Assembly (NCBI GenBank): GCA_046347625.1
Contig: JAXMFU010000005.1
Location: 248,001 to 312,000 of the forward strand
Source: CAIMUS01 sp046347625
GTDB lineage: Bacteria; Pseudomonadota; Gammaproteobacteria; Competibacterales; Competibacteraceae
Length of the DNA stretch: 64,000 nt
Direction: 5' to 3'
Each line of letters starts with the position of its first letter. Positions within the stretch are counted from its first letter, which is position 1. Below the pieces are notes generated by a model. It saw only the letters and a program-made list of their open reading frames with translations, was not told where the DNA came from and made no database searches. The position numbers and the translations under genes are program-made. Shown here in pieces: positions 18,501 to 26,654 of the stretch.

Positions 18501-19543
18501 TTGGTCGCGCCCCGATTGCCATGACGACCGCCGCTCTGGTGATAACTGCGAAAGCCACGCTGCTCCAGCGGCTGATTCAAGGTGGCGAAAAACAGATTTT
18601 GCAGAATCGCCCGGTAGTAATCGCCGCCGCCGGCGGAATCGTCCTTGAGCCATTCCATGACGCTATGGGGACGAAACAGATCCTTGGGAATCAAGCCTTT
18701 TTCCCGCAAAAACCAACAGAAAATCAGACGCGTGATCAGCCGGATAATAAACAGCGAACGCTGTTCCTCCGTGTCCACGGCGCGCGGTGGAATCAGACCG
18801 GGATGTTGCAGCGCCCAGAAATACCAGTTGGCAATATCGCGATAAAAGCGCTCGTTCAGTCGATAGGTATCGAGCCGCTTCTCCCAGGCATTATGCAGGC
18901 CGACGAAATCATGCAGGCCGAAATCCGCCTGCAAAGCCGACAGCGAGAAATCATGGAGAATATCGATATGCGCCCGCAGCGGCTCGGTAAAGGCAATATC
19001 CTTGACCAGTGTCACTTTCTCCAGCACATCCCGGGTGGCATCGCGCAGGTGCAGGCGCCGACGGATGACGGTCAGCGAGAGAGACGGACCGTAACGGAAC
19101 AGCACGATCACCGGCATGGGAAACAGCCGGTTGACCTCGCGGGTGATAGCGGCAAGGCGGGAACGGCTGTAAGCCTCGCCGGCCAGTTCGATAGCCAGGA
19201 AAACGAAGGACTCGATCAGCGTGCCGTTGACCACTCGATCGGTCATCAAAGAAAGCTGGCCGCTGCTCAGGCTCAAAACTTCGTCGTTGGTGAATTGAAA
19301 CAGGAACTCGACCCGGCGCCATTCCTGAATTTCAGCCTTATTCCGGTTGAACGGTCGGTCCTGTGCGAAGGTGGCAAGAAATCCCTCGGCGGTAGCCGGC
19401 GTCAGATCGATGCGCTTGTCGCCGGCGTAGCCGAGCGTCGCCAGCAAAGCCAGTGCGGCTTCCTTCAAAGGCTGGACGGCGAAGACTTGCAGGGCCGTGG
19501 CGATGGTTTGTCGTTTTTCCTGGGGGGTCATGGTGGTTATCAT
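15569..19543 (-). CDS. Eco57I-type adenine-specific DNA methyltransferase (RM/BREX-like)
   Basis: Very large (1324-residue) N6-adenine DNA methyltransferase. SAM-binding motif I is ILDPACGSGAFPMG near residue 587, and catalytic motif IV is NPPY near residue 834 in VVIGNPPYVRQEQ. The C-terminal 450 residues resemble the target-recognition part of type IIG and PglX-like enzymes. The roughly 500-residue N-terminal part shows no PD-(D/E)XK triad that I can identify. It probably modifies host DNA in a restriction or BREX/DISARM-like defence system. The partner is likely the helicase at 20.4–22.2 kb, although a TA pair is wedged between. Near residue 540 the coding sequence includes SPRPLAGEGSGVRA, the translation of an inserted dispersed repeat that kept the frame. 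Confidence 0.85.
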   Translation of the reverse strand: MITTMTPQEKRQTIATALQVFAVQPLKEAALALLATLGYAGDKRIDLTPATAEGFLATFAQDRPFNRNKAEIQEWRRVEFLFQFTNDEVLSLSSGQLSLMTDRVVNGTLIESFVFLAIELAGEAYSRSRLAAITREVNRLFPMPVIVLFRYGPSLSLTVIRRRLHLRDATRDVLEKVTLVKDIAFTEPLRAHIDILHDFSLSALQADFGLHDFVGLHNAWEKRLDTYRLNERFYRDIANWYFWALQHPGLIPPRAVDTEEQRSLFIIRLITRLIFCWFLREKGLIPKDLFRPHSVMEWLKDDSAGGGDYYRAILQNLFFATLNQPLEQRGFRSYHQSGGRHGNRGATNLYRYRSVLLRPNELLERLKQVPFVNGGLFDCLDQVFRTVENRSNIRLDDFSEELGNRLCLPNELFFGDERDIDLSRVYDDKRRKKEKVRGIIGILSRYKFTIEENTPLEQEIALDPELLGKVFENLLASYNEDTRTTARKATGSFYTPREIVNYMVDEALIAWLETSLVKSGITLSVEEEGTSLVTINSPRPLAGEGSGVRARLHRLFAASADELQNPFSPTETEVLIAAIDRVKILDPACGSGAFPMGALHRLVDLLGKLDPNNRRWKAQQLERARQDRQLAEQMQDEVNRENALREVDARIDDIERSFDFRFHALDFARKLYLIENGIYGVDIQPIACQIARLRFFIALIVDQNVDPTAPNYGIRPLPNLDTKIVAADALVPMERLQQHQFDLFDDRIKRLREALELTRHDHFNARTPEKKARCRQRDAELRQEIATTLEASGLPGQTAALLANWSPYDQNAHANFFDPAWMFSIKEGFDVVIGNPPYVRQEQIKHLKSKFKEHYDCYTGTADLYVYFYERGLQLLKPGGAFSFISSNKWFRSAYGEKLRGWLTKQAQLLQIIDFGDAPVFTAIAYPCIVVLRKAEKTGNPITSADSATVRVLNWQPGPPVEQFIEIFCRQSFTLPQSSFKADGWRLESNVKLKLLERIRAAGMPLGDYCKGRFYRGILTGLNEAFVIDRQTRDRLIAEHPSSAEIIKPFLRGRDVKRWRVDSHDLWLIFTRRGIDIKKYPAIHGHLLPFKKRLMPGVPGGRKPGSYAWYEIQDNIAYWQEFEQSKIVYPDIAVSPQFSWDNYGNYFANTAYIIPTTRKYLLAFLNSNVCAWFYSHISPQIQNGYYRFIARYCEQIPIPAITANQSKLSSSIVEYLLFMNRDEIKINPIITKYFEHLLNGLVYELFFPDELQARNLTLFKLVEDANLPAIGSIPENQRLAVIQETFERLNEPNHPVKDCLYSLGSLESVRIIEGEVQTLSNRQP
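17889..17940. repeat. Dispersed repeat inserted in frame within the methyltransferase gene
   Basis: The stretch reads GGGCCCTCACCCCCGACCCC followed by TCTCCCGCCAGCGGGCGAGG, with a CCCGC/GCGGG core. Sequences of this kind are usually intergenic. Here it sits inside an open frame and encodes the low-complexity segment SPRPLAGEGSGVRA between two normal-looking parts of the protein. Confidence 0.6.
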
Positions 19544-19585
19544 GATAAACCGTTTTAAAATTTTAAAGTTGTGAGAGCTATTTTT

Positions 19586-19927
19586 TTATCTCACGCATTC
19601 GATCTTATCCAGATAAATGCTGACCAGTTTATGTGTCTCACTCAGCTTGGAAATTTCGTTCCAATGCTGCTGAAGAAAAGAAAAAAGATTGCGCATCTTC
19701 ATGTTGCCAATATGAAGGCGAATCACTCTCGGTGGTGGATCGCTCGACAGTATCCAAGCGGAAAAATCTGCATCCTTAGTTACAATGGTTAAGTCATGTT
19801 CTTTGGCATAACGCCAGATTTCAATGTCCGGCCAGGTATCGTCGAGATCGAATACATGCTGGAAATCCTTACCTTGCCATAGGCCGAACTTGTAGGGCAG
19901 GTTGGCGTCGATAAGATACCTGGCCAT
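19586..19927 (-). CDS. DUF5615 PIN-like toxin
   Basis: This 113-residue PIN-like nuclease of the DUF5615 family contains YLIDANLPYKF (first catalytic Asp), DTWPDIEIWRYAKEHDLTIVTKDADF (further acidic residues) and a short C-terminal half. DUF5615 proteins are the toxin partners of DUF433 antitoxins. The ATG at 19927 is preferred; it starts one nucleotide after the stop of the DUF433 gene, and the in-frame TTG upstream adds only three residues. The pair interrupts what would otherwise be a contiguous methyltransferase–helicase operon. Confidence 0.88.
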   Translation of the reverse strand: MARYLIDANLPYKFGLWQGKDFQHVFDLDDTWPDIEIWRYAKEHDLTIVTKDADFSAWILSSDPPPRVIRLHIGNMKMRNLFSFLQQHWNEISKLSETHKLVSIYLDKIECVR

Positions 19928-19928
19928 C

Positions 19929-20177
19929 TTATGCAACTTTCGACAGACTATAACTCTGATTCATCAAGAGCGCCGCGAAGCGCAGACAGGCTTTGATATC
20001 TTCCGGCTCCAGGCTGGGGTATTGGTTCAGTATTTCCGCCTCACTTTCACCAGCACCTAAAAATTCTAATACAGTCTGCACGGTAACACGTTTGCCATGC
20101 AGGGTGGGCTTGCCATTACAGATAGCCGGATCGATAGTAATACGACCATCGAGAAATGTCAGAACCGCTGTTTCCAT
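19929..20177 (-). CDS. DUF433 antitoxin
   Basis: This 82-residue helix-turn-helix protein of the DUF433 family is recognisable by ITIDPAICNGKPTLHGKRVTVQTVLEFLGAGESEAEIL. DUF433 proteins pair with DUF5615 PIN-like toxins and are expected to bind both the toxin and their own promoter. The gene is upstream of, and nearly overlaps, its partner, the usual antitoxin-first order. Confidence 0.9.
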   Translation of the reverse strand: METAVLTFLDGRITIDPAICNGKPTLHGKRVTVQTVLEFLGAGESEAEILNQYPSLEPEDIKACLRFAALLMNQSYSLSKVA

Positions 20178-20223
20178 AAAAACTTCCTCGCTTATTGATA
20201 AGAAATCATAGCCGGAGCGCGGC

Positions 20224-20367
20224 GGCCAGATGGGTTTTGCTACGCTACTGCTCTGCTCTACCCATCCTATCGCTACTACTGCTACTTGATAACCGGTGGC
20301 CAGATGGGTTTCGCTACGCTACGCTCTGCTCTACCCATCCTACCGCTACTATTGCTACTTGATAACC
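20224..20367. repeat. Tandem duplication (about 70 bp ×2) at the helicase 3' end
   Basis: GGCCAGATGGGTTT … CTCTGCTCTACCCATCCTA … CTACTTGATAACC occurs at 20224–20294 and again at 20298–20367, with a few differences. The second copy includes the last codons and stop of the helicase gene. The core GATGGGTTTCGCTACGCT / CTCTACCCATCC also occurs around 55.0 kb. Confidence 0.8.
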
Positions 20368-22220
20368 AGCCAACTGATTAATTCGAACTGTTCCTGCGAG
20401 CGCGCCTGCCTGTCCTGACCGACCAAGCGGCCACTCCGACCCGAAAGCAATCCCGCTATCGCCCGTTTCTTGAAGGTATGGACGATAGCCTCGACCGCCT
20501 TGTCGAGCAGCGCGCTGTAACGCGCCATGTCGGCGCCATGCCGGGTTTCCCGGTCGAACAGCATGCACAGGTCCTCATAGGGCTTGCTCTTCTGCGCGCA
20601 CAGCAGGCGGAATATCTCCAGAATCTGCTTCGGTTGGGCGAAGCTGTAACGGACCACGCCGTCATCCCGCACGTAGACCAGGAAGTAAGGTTGCAGCGGA
20701 TTGACCGCCTCGCCGCCCTGAGTGTCGCCGCTCTGCTTCAGGCAGAAGATCACCCCCGGCGCGATCTGTACGTAATCGGGATGGGTGGGGACCACGGCAT
20801 AGAGGCCCAAAGGCGCATTCTCCAAAAGCGTGCGGTTGGCTTCGAGGTATTGCGCCAGTTCGATACGAAAATCGTCGAGCGTGAATTCGGACAGCGAGAC
20901 GCTTTCGTTAAAATCTTCCAGGTCGAAAATTTCATCCTTGAGCCGGAGTAATTGCCGGTCCCGGTATTTCAAGTCGTCCTGGATCAAGTCCTGTAATTCG
21001 TCGGTCGCGAGAATATTGTCTTCCTGAGTCGCGGCGATATCGACCAGCGCCATACGGGCTTCGACCCGGTTCTTGAGATTGATGTATTTGTTGAGATCCT
21101 GGGTCGGCCAGAAATTGATCAATTGAATGGCCGGGTTGATACTGCCGATCCGGTCGATTCGACCGAAACGCTGGATGATCCGTACCGAGTTCCAGTGAAT
21201 ATCGTAATTGATCAGGGTGTCGCAGTCCTGCAAGTTCTGGCCTTCGGAAATGCAATCGGTGGCAATCAATAGATCGATCTCGCCTTTCTGCGGCAGGGTC
21301 TTCATCCGCCGCCGGTTCTTCGCTACCGGCGAAAAGTTGATCAGAATGGAATTGAAATCCGCCTTGCCAAGAGTCGTTTTGCAGCCCGAGTTACTGCCCG
21401 TAACCAGCGCCGTATGAATTCCGAGCGTTTCTTGCGCCCAGTCATATAATTGTCCGTACAGATAGGCGGCGGTGTCGGCGAAAGCGGTAAAGACCAGCAC
21501 CTTACGATTCGGCCGGTCGAGCCGGTCGACAGTTGGATTTTTGACCTTGGCGGCGATGCGCTCTTTTAACTCGGCCAGTTTCGCATCCCTGGCCGGCGTG
21601 ATTTCTACGGCTTTTTTGGCCAGCCATTCGAGCTGAAGCCGGTCGCGCCCCAGATCGCGCAACCAACGGTCCAGATCGAGATGGGCCATCTTGTAAACCA
21701 GTCCTTTGCCGACTTCGAGCGCCTGGCGCAATTCTTCGTCTTCCACATCCGCCAGTTCCACCGCGCCCAGATCGACCTCGGGGTTTTCCGTCTGCTGTTG
21801 CTGGAAACGGACAATACGGGTCTCCAGGTCGCGGATTTTTTCCACCGTGCGCGCCAGCGTGACGGCGAAGGAATTGACCGAGCTTTCCAGCCGCTTGAGG
21901 AAATTCACCTTCATCATGCCGATCAGGAAGAATTCCCGCTGGCTCTGGGTGAAGTTCGACACCCGCTGCCGCTCATACAGGGAACGGAATGCTTCGTCGA
22001 CGTAATCGGAAGGCCGGAACAGGTCGCCGAAGAGAAAGCGCAGCCGCTCGATCGCGTTCAATGGCTCCCGCAACAGGTCGTAGGCATAGATGGTGAAATA
22101 GGCCGAAACGACCGACAGCGTACTGCCGGGAACGATTTTTTCCTTGAGAAATTCGCCGACGCTGCCGTAAAAATAGTTATCGCGGATGCCGGAGTTTTCG
22201 GGTTGTTGTAGGATTGACAT
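20355..22220 (-). pseudogene. SNF2/DEAD-type helicase with PLD-like N-terminus, internally deleted
   Basis: The open frame encodes 621 residues. It starts like phospholipase-D-like helicases of RM and defence loci (NYFYGSVGEFLKEKI, VVSAYFTIYAYDLL, LRFLFGD). Near residue 78 it jumps straight to the region before the second RecA lobe (FFLIGMMKVNFLKRLESS). The C-terminal lobe is intact, with KVLVFTAFADTAAYLY, LIATDCISEGQNLQDCD and RIIQRFGRIDRIGS (motifs V and VI). No Walker A (GxGKT) or DExH box is present anywhere, so the ATP-binding lobe is missing and helicase activity is not expected. An in-frame deletion of several hundred codons is the simplest reading. The ATG at 22220 is preferred over one 13 codons upstream. 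Confidence 0.75.
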
Positions 22221-22313
22221 TGTTACCACAGAGGACACAAAGATCACAAGGAAAGACAAGGTTTAAATGATAAACTTCCTGACACCTATAGCGCTCCTAT
22301 AGCGGTTGTAGAA

Positions 22314-22362
22314 TTTTCCCCTCCTTGGATAAGGAGGGGTGGCGCGTAGCGCCGGGGTGGTT
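22314..22362. repeat. Dispersed repeat (CCCCTCCTTGGATAAGGAGG type), copy 1
   Basis: TTTTCCCCTCCTTGGATAAG followed by GAGGGGTGGCGCGTAGCGCCGGGGTGG, containing nested palindromes CCCCTCCTT/AAGGAGGGG and GGCGC/GCGCC. An almost identical copy occurs at 63537–63584. The rest of 22260–22630 holds further short palindromes (for example around 22417–22505) but no gene. I looked for a cobalamin riboswitch ahead of the transporter and did not find one. Confidence 0.75.
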
Positions 22363-22633
22363 CGAAACAGTGATTCCGCAAAATTAGATAGGAACGCTAT
22401 ATCAGTTGGTAGGGTGCCATAGCGTAGCGTATTGCACCGTTATGCGGCTGCCCCTCATCCGGCGCATTACGCTCCGCTCTGCTCCGCTAATGCGCCCTAC
22501 GACCGTACTCTCGATTGGATTGCCGATTTCCTAACAACAGTAGTATGTGTTACCGACAAGTCGGAGACAAGCGCATGAAAACAACCGAAAGTGGTTGGAG
22601 TGACAGAGGTTTGACGCTCCTGGAGGCGACGCA

Positions 22634-23671
22634 ATGACAACGCTATCCCGTGGGCTGCTGTTCTGTATCCTGCTGAGTATGTTCAGCCTGGAAGCCGACG
22701 CCGAGCGAGTTATTACCGATTCCGCCGACCGGCATGTCACCGTACCGGACCGGGTCGAGCGGGTCTTCGTTGCCGGGCCGCCGGCCAGCGTCTATGTCTA
22801 TGTGCTGGCACCCGAAAAATTACTCGGTTGGCCGCGCCAACCCTATGCCGAGGAAAAATCCTTTCTGGCTGCGCCCTATCGGGATCTACCGGAACTGGGG
22901 CGATTGACCGGACGCGGCAATACCGCCAATGTGGAAGTGGTCTTAAAGTCGCGTCCCGATCTGATCCTCGATGTCGGCGCCGTCAATCCTACCTATATTT
23001 CCCTGGCCGAACGGGTGCAGCAACAGACGGAAATACCCTATCTGTTGGTGGAGGGTTCTCTGGTAAATATACCATCATCTTTGCGATTGTTGGGCACCGC
23101 GCTCGGCGTTGCCGAACGGGCCGAGAAACTGGCCCGCTACACCGAGCAGACCTATCGGGATTTGGCCGCCGTGCTGGCCACCATTCCACCCGAACGGCGG
23201 CCTAAGGTCTATCTGGCGCGCGGTCCCGACGGTCTGGAAACCGGCGTGCGCGGCTCCATCAATACCGAGATCATCGAATGGGTCGGTGCCGTCAATGTAG
23301 CCGACGCGCCCGGCCAGCAGGGACTGGCTACCGTCTCCTACGAGCAGGTCCTGAACTGGAACCCGGCGATTATTATCACCCTGGATGAGCGTTTCTTCGC
23401 CAAGGTCTTCGAAGATCCCCGCTGGCAGGCGGTGAAGGCCGTCAAAACCAAGCGGGTTTATCTGGCGCCGCGCTGGCCTTTCGGTTGGGTGGATCGGCCG
23501 CCTGCGCTCAATCGGATCATCGGGATTCGCTGGCTCGGTGGCTTATTCTATCCGGAGTCCTTCAAAGCCGACGTAAGGCAACTGAGCCGTGAGTTCTACC
23601 ATCTCTTCTATCATGTCGATCTGAGCGATGCCCAACTCGATACCCTGCTGGCCGGCGCCCACTCTCCCTGA
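22634..23671 (+). CDS. FecB/BtuF-type periplasmic substrate-binding protein
   Basis: This 345-residue ABC-transporter binding protein of the iron-siderophore/cobalamin/molybdate class (COG0614 type) has signal peptide MTTLSRGLLFCILLSMFSLE with cleavage after ADA. It contains the family's opening ITDSADRHVTVPDRVERVF and the RPDLILDVGAVN and NWNPAIIITLD segments. It captures a metal complex in the periplasm for the permease encoded 18 nt downstream. The substrate cannot be read from sequence. Proximity to tungstate-type transport genes makes an oxyanion or metal chelate conceivable, but haem, siderophore or corrinoid are equally possible. Confidence 0.88.
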   Translation: MTTLSRGLLFCILLSMFSLEADAERVITDSADRHVTVPDRVERVFVAGPPASVYVYVLAPEKLLGWPRQPYAEEKSFLAAPYRDLPELGRLTGRGNTANVEVVLKSRPDLILDVGAVNPTYISLAERVQQQTEIPYLLVEGSLVNIPSSLRLLGTALGVAERAEKLARYTEQTYRDLAAVLATIPPERRPKVYLARGPDGLETGVRGSINTEIIEWVGAVNVADAPGQQGLATVSYEQVLNWNPAIIITLDERFFAKVFEDPRWQAVKAVKTKRVYLAPRWPFGWVDRPPALNRIIGIRWLGGLFYPESFKADVRQLSREFYHLFYHVDLSDAQLDTLLAGAHSP

Positions 23672-23689
23672 CGGCGATCGCACCCTGTC

Positions 23690-24700
23690 ATGACCGCAAG
23701 GCACAAGTCCTGGACCGGCTGGCTGGCTGCCGGCCTGATCGTGTTGGGGGTGACAGCTTTCGCGATGGGTCCCTTTCCGATCGAACTGGTCGAACTGATG
23801 GAATTACTCTGGAGCCGATTAACGGGAGCGGCGGCAACCGACTCAGCGGCGGTCATCGTGCTCTTTCAGATACGCCTCCCGCGGGTGCTGGGTGCCATGC
23901 TGGCGGGAGCGGCGCTGGCCGCCGCCGGTGCCGCCTATCAGGGCCTGTTTCGCAATCCCCTGGTCTCACCCGATATTCTAGGCGTCTCCGCGGGCGCCGC
24001 GCTGGGGGCGGTATTGGGCATTTTCCTGTCGTTGCCGGTCGTCGGTATCCAGGTGCTGGCCTTCGGGGGCGGATTGCTCACCGTGGTGCTGGTCTATGGC
24101 ATTGCCAACCTGGTCCGCGGTCATGAACCGGTGTTGATTCTGGTGCTGGCGGGGATCGTGCTGGGAGCCTTGACCGGGGCTTGTATCTCGCTGTTGAAAA
24201 TTCTGGCCGACCCCTATGATCAGTTGCCGGCCATTACCTACTGGCTGCTCGGTAGCCTGGCGGCGGTGACGCCGGCGGACATCCAGTCTATCCTCCCTGC
24301 GGTGGGTCTGGGATTGCTGCCGCTCTATCTGCTGCGCTGGCGGCTGAATCTACTCTCCTTAAGTGAAGAAGAAGCGCGGGCCTTGGGATTGAATACCGCT
24401 CAATTGCGTCTGGTCGTGGTCAGTGCTGCAACGCTGATGACGGCGGCGGTCGTATCGATCAGCGGGATCATCGGCTGGGTTGGGTTGATTATCCCCCATA
24501 TCGCCCGTCTGCTGGTAGGACCGAACTTTATCGCTCTGTTGCCCACGTCTATGTTGCTGGGTGCCATTTACCTGTTGCTCGTCGACACCCTGGCCCGCTC
24601 ACTGACAAGCACCGAGGTGCCCCTGGGTATTTTGACAGCCTTGCTCGGCGCACCTTTTTTCCTGTGGCTGCTGGCCAGCGGCCGGCGAGGCTGGCAGTGA
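23690..24700 (+). CDS. FecCD-family ABC transporter permease
   Basis: This 336-residue polytopic membrane protein has about nine to ten helices. Signatures include FQIRLPRVLGAMLAGAALAAAGAAYQGLFRNPLVSPDILG near the N-terminus and SGIIGWVGLIIPHIARLLVG in the conserved C-terminal region. It forms the inner-membrane channel for the adjacent binding protein and ATPase. Its stop overlaps the GTG start of the ATPase (GTGA), so the two are translationally coupled. Confidence 0.95.
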   Translation: MTARHKSWTGWLAAGLIVLGVTAFAMGPFPIELVELMELLWSRLTGAAATDSAAVIVLFQIRLPRVLGAMLAGAALAAAGAAYQGLFRNPLVSPDILGVSAGAALGAVLGIFLSLPVVGIQVLAFGGGLLTVVLVYGIANLVRGHEPVLILVLAGIVLGALTGACISLLKILADPYDQLPAITYWLLGSLAAVTPADIQSILPAVGLGLLPLYLLRWRLNLLSLSEEEARALGLNTAQLRLVVVSAATLMTAAVVSISGIIGWVGLIIPHIARLLVGPNFIALLPTSMLLGAIYLLLVDTLARSLTSTEVPLGILTALLGAPFFLWLLASGRRGWQ

Positions 24701-25470
24701 AGCTGACGGTCGATCGTCTGGGCTTCGGCTATCCCGGCAAACCGTTGGGGCGTCATGTCAGCCTGACGGTGACGACGGGGGAAGTGCTCTGTCTGCTGGG
24801 TCCTAACGGCAGCGGTAAGACCACGCTGTTCAAAACACTGCTGGGACTGCTGCCGCCCCAAGGCGGCACGATTGCGCTGGATGGTAATGCACTGGATCAC
24901 TGGTCCCGGCGGCGGTTGGCCCAGTGCATGGCCTATGTCCCGCAGGCGCATACCGCCTATTTTCCTTACACCGTGCTGGATATCGTGCTGATGGGACGCA
25001 CCGCCCATCTGGACCTGTTCGCCGCCCCCTCACGGCGGGATATCGACATCGCCGAAGCGGCCCTGCAGGCGCTGCATATCGCCGCCCTCCGGGATGAAGT
25101 GTATACCCAGATCAGCGGTGGCCAGCGCCAATTGGTGATGGTCGCTCGCGCCCTGGCGCAGGAGCCGGCCTTCCTGGTACTGGACGAGCCTACCGCCAGC
25201 CTGGATTTCGGCAATCAGGTCGTGGTGCTGAAGCATATTCAGGCGCTGGCGCAGCGGGGGATCGGCATTATCCTGTCTACCCACGATCCGGACCATGCCT
25301 TCGCCTGTGCCGATCGGGTGGCCCTGTTATGCGACGGCGGCTTGCTGTGTACAGGTTCCCCCCGAGAGGTGATGACGCCGGCCAACCTGCACCGGCTCTA
25401 TGGGGTGGAAGTGGACGTAATGCCCCTGGCCGGTAGCGAACGCTGGATCTGTGTTCCCCAACTGCGCTGA
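24697..25470 (+). CDS. FecE-type ABC transporter ATP-binding protein
   Basis: This 257-residue cytoplasmic ATPase energises the preceding permease. It has Walker A LGPNGSGKTTL, the signature ISGGQRQL, Walker B FLVLDEPTASLD, and the switch histidine in ILSTHDPDH. The GTG start at 24697 overlaps the permease stop; an upstream start inside the permease would add an unconserved N-terminus. With the two preceding genes it makes a complete three-component importer. Confidence 0.95.
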   Translation: MKLTVDRLGFGYPGKPLGRHVSLTVTTGEVLCLLGPNGSGKTTLFKTLLGLLPPQGGTIALDGNALDHWSRRRLAQCMAYVPQAHTAYFPYTVLDIVLMGRTAHLDLFAAPSRRDIDIAEAALQALHIAALRDEVYTQISGGQRQLVMVARALAQEPAFLVLDEPTASLDFGNQVVVLKHIQALAQRGIGIILSTHDPDHAFACADRVALLCDGGLLCTGSPREVMTPANLHRLYGVEVDVMPLAGSERWICVPQLR

Positions 25471-25474
25471 GGCT

Positions 25475-25678
25475 TCACGCGATACAGAACCTGCGCTGAG
25501 GATTCAATCGATAAAGCGTTTGGCATAAGCGGCGTCCGGTTGCCAGCGTAAAAGGCTTCGAGCCGTCGCCATAGCTGGCGGCCACTTTAGGCGGTTCTGC
25601 GGCGACCGGATAGCTGAGCAGCATACTGATTGACAGAGCAAGGCACTGAGCTAGAGCGGATAGTGATAGGGAATTCAT
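25475..25678 (-). CDS. Small secreted protein, hypothetical (possibly a gene remnant)
   Basis: An open frame of 67 codons starts with a good signal peptide (LAQCLALSISMLLSYPVAAEPP) followed by only about 40 residues. It may be the 5' remnant of a larger periplasmic-protein gene or a small real protein. It lies between the convergent importer and tungstate-type genes. No family recognised; confidence is low. Confidence 0.3.
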   Translation of the reverse strand: MNSLSLSALAQCLALSISMLLSYPVAAEPPKVAASYGDGSKPFTLATGRRLCQTLYRLNPQRRFCIA

Positions 25679-25707
25679 TGTATTTTAGAATCTTATCTGG
25701 CGGAATG

Positions 25708-25735
25708 AAAAAAAAGGACGGCGGGAGCCGTCCTT
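25708..25735 (-). terminator. Rho-independent terminator after tungstate-binding protein gene
   Basis: On the minus strand the stem GGACGGC/GCCGTCC with a short loop is followed by eight T. It lies about 45 nt downstream of the binding-protein stop. Confidence 0.9.
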
Positions 25736-25781
25736 AAAGAGAGGCGCCACGAGTAGGGCAGCGCGACGCCTGATTGATCGC

Positions 25782-26636
25782 TCAAGAGCCACTTTTATTG
25801 GCATTAGGGAAGAACAGTTGCTTATTGTCAACTCTAAACGATGTAATGGCATTTTGTCCAGTGGGAGACAGCAGCCAGTCGATAAAAGCCTGCCCGTCTT
25901 TGGCTTTAACATTCGGATGTTTCTCCGGGTTGACCAGGATCACGCCATACTGATTGAACAGCCGCGGGTGGTCCTGCACTAGAACTTCCAGATTGCCCTT
26001 GTTCTTGAAACTGATCCAGGTGCCCCGGTCGGTCAGCGTGTAGGCATCGAGACCGCTGGCGGTATTCAACGTGGCGCCCATGCCGGAACCGGTTTCCCGA
26101 TACCATTGGCCGCTGGCCGCCTTGGGATCGACATTCGCCGCTTTCCATAACTCCAGTTCCAGCTTATGAGTACCGCTGTCATCGCCGCGCGAGGCAAACG
26201 CTGCCTTAGCGGCGGCGATTTTCTGCATGGCCGCCACCGGGTCATGCAGACCGCGGATGCCGGCCGGATCGGCCTTGGGACCGACGATGATGAAGTCGTT
26301 ATACATCACATCGAAGCGTTTCACCCCGTGACCCTCCTTGACGAATTTGTCTTCCGAAGGTTGGTGATGGACCAGCAGCACATCCGCATCGCCGCGTTCG
26401 GCCAGTTGAATCGCCTGGCCGGTGCCGACCGCTACCACCCTGACTTCGATCCCGGTTTGCTTCTGGAAGATAGGTAGGAGGTACTCGAACAGGCCGGAAT
26501 TCTGGGTCGACGTCGTCGAGGCGACGGTGATAAAGCGTTCCTCCGCCTGGGCGGGGTTGAGCAGCAGGCCGGCGACAGCCAGCACCGACAACAGACCGAG
26601 AGCGCCATGGCGCAGATAATTTGCTATTGTTTTCAT
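25782..26636 (-). CDS. tupA: Tungstate-type ABC transporter substrate-binding protein
   Basis: This 284-residue periplasmic binding protein has a signal peptide ending around NPAQAEE. The motif VASTTSTQNSGLFEYLLP matches the TTST-x-SGL ligand loop of TupA tungstate-binding proteins; AVGTGQAIQLAERGDADVLLVHHQPSED is the family continuation. TupA delivers tungstate to a TupB permease and TupC ATPase for tungsten enzymes. The likely ATPase gene lies 18 nt upstream in the same direction. A tupB permease is absent from the window. An intrinsic terminator follows. Confidence 0.9.
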   Translation of the reverse strand: MKTIANYLRHGALGLLSVLAVAGLLLNPAQAEERFITVASTTSTQNSGLFEYLLPIFQKQTGIEVRVVAVGTGQAIQLAERGDADVLLVHHQPSEDKFVKEGHGVKRFDVMYNDFIIVGPKADPAGIRGLHDPVAAMQKIAAAKAAFASRGDDSGTHKLELELWKAANVDPKAASGQWYRETGSGMGATLNTASGLDAYTLTDRGTWISFKNKGNLEVLVQDHPRLFNQYGVILVNPEKHPNVKAKDGQAFIDWLLSPTGQNAITSFRVDNKQLFFPNANKSGS

Positions 26637-26654
26637 CGTTATACCTCGCAGTGG

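Noticed and set aside
18521..19558. A 345-codon plus-strand frame opposite the methyltransferase N-terminus
   Set aside because: Shadow of the conserved minus-strand gene; no start context or domain.
22260..22633. Cobalamin or molybdenum-cofactor riboswitch ahead of the FecB-type gene
   Set aside because: No B12-box or Moco-motif core could be found; the leader contains dispersed repeats only.
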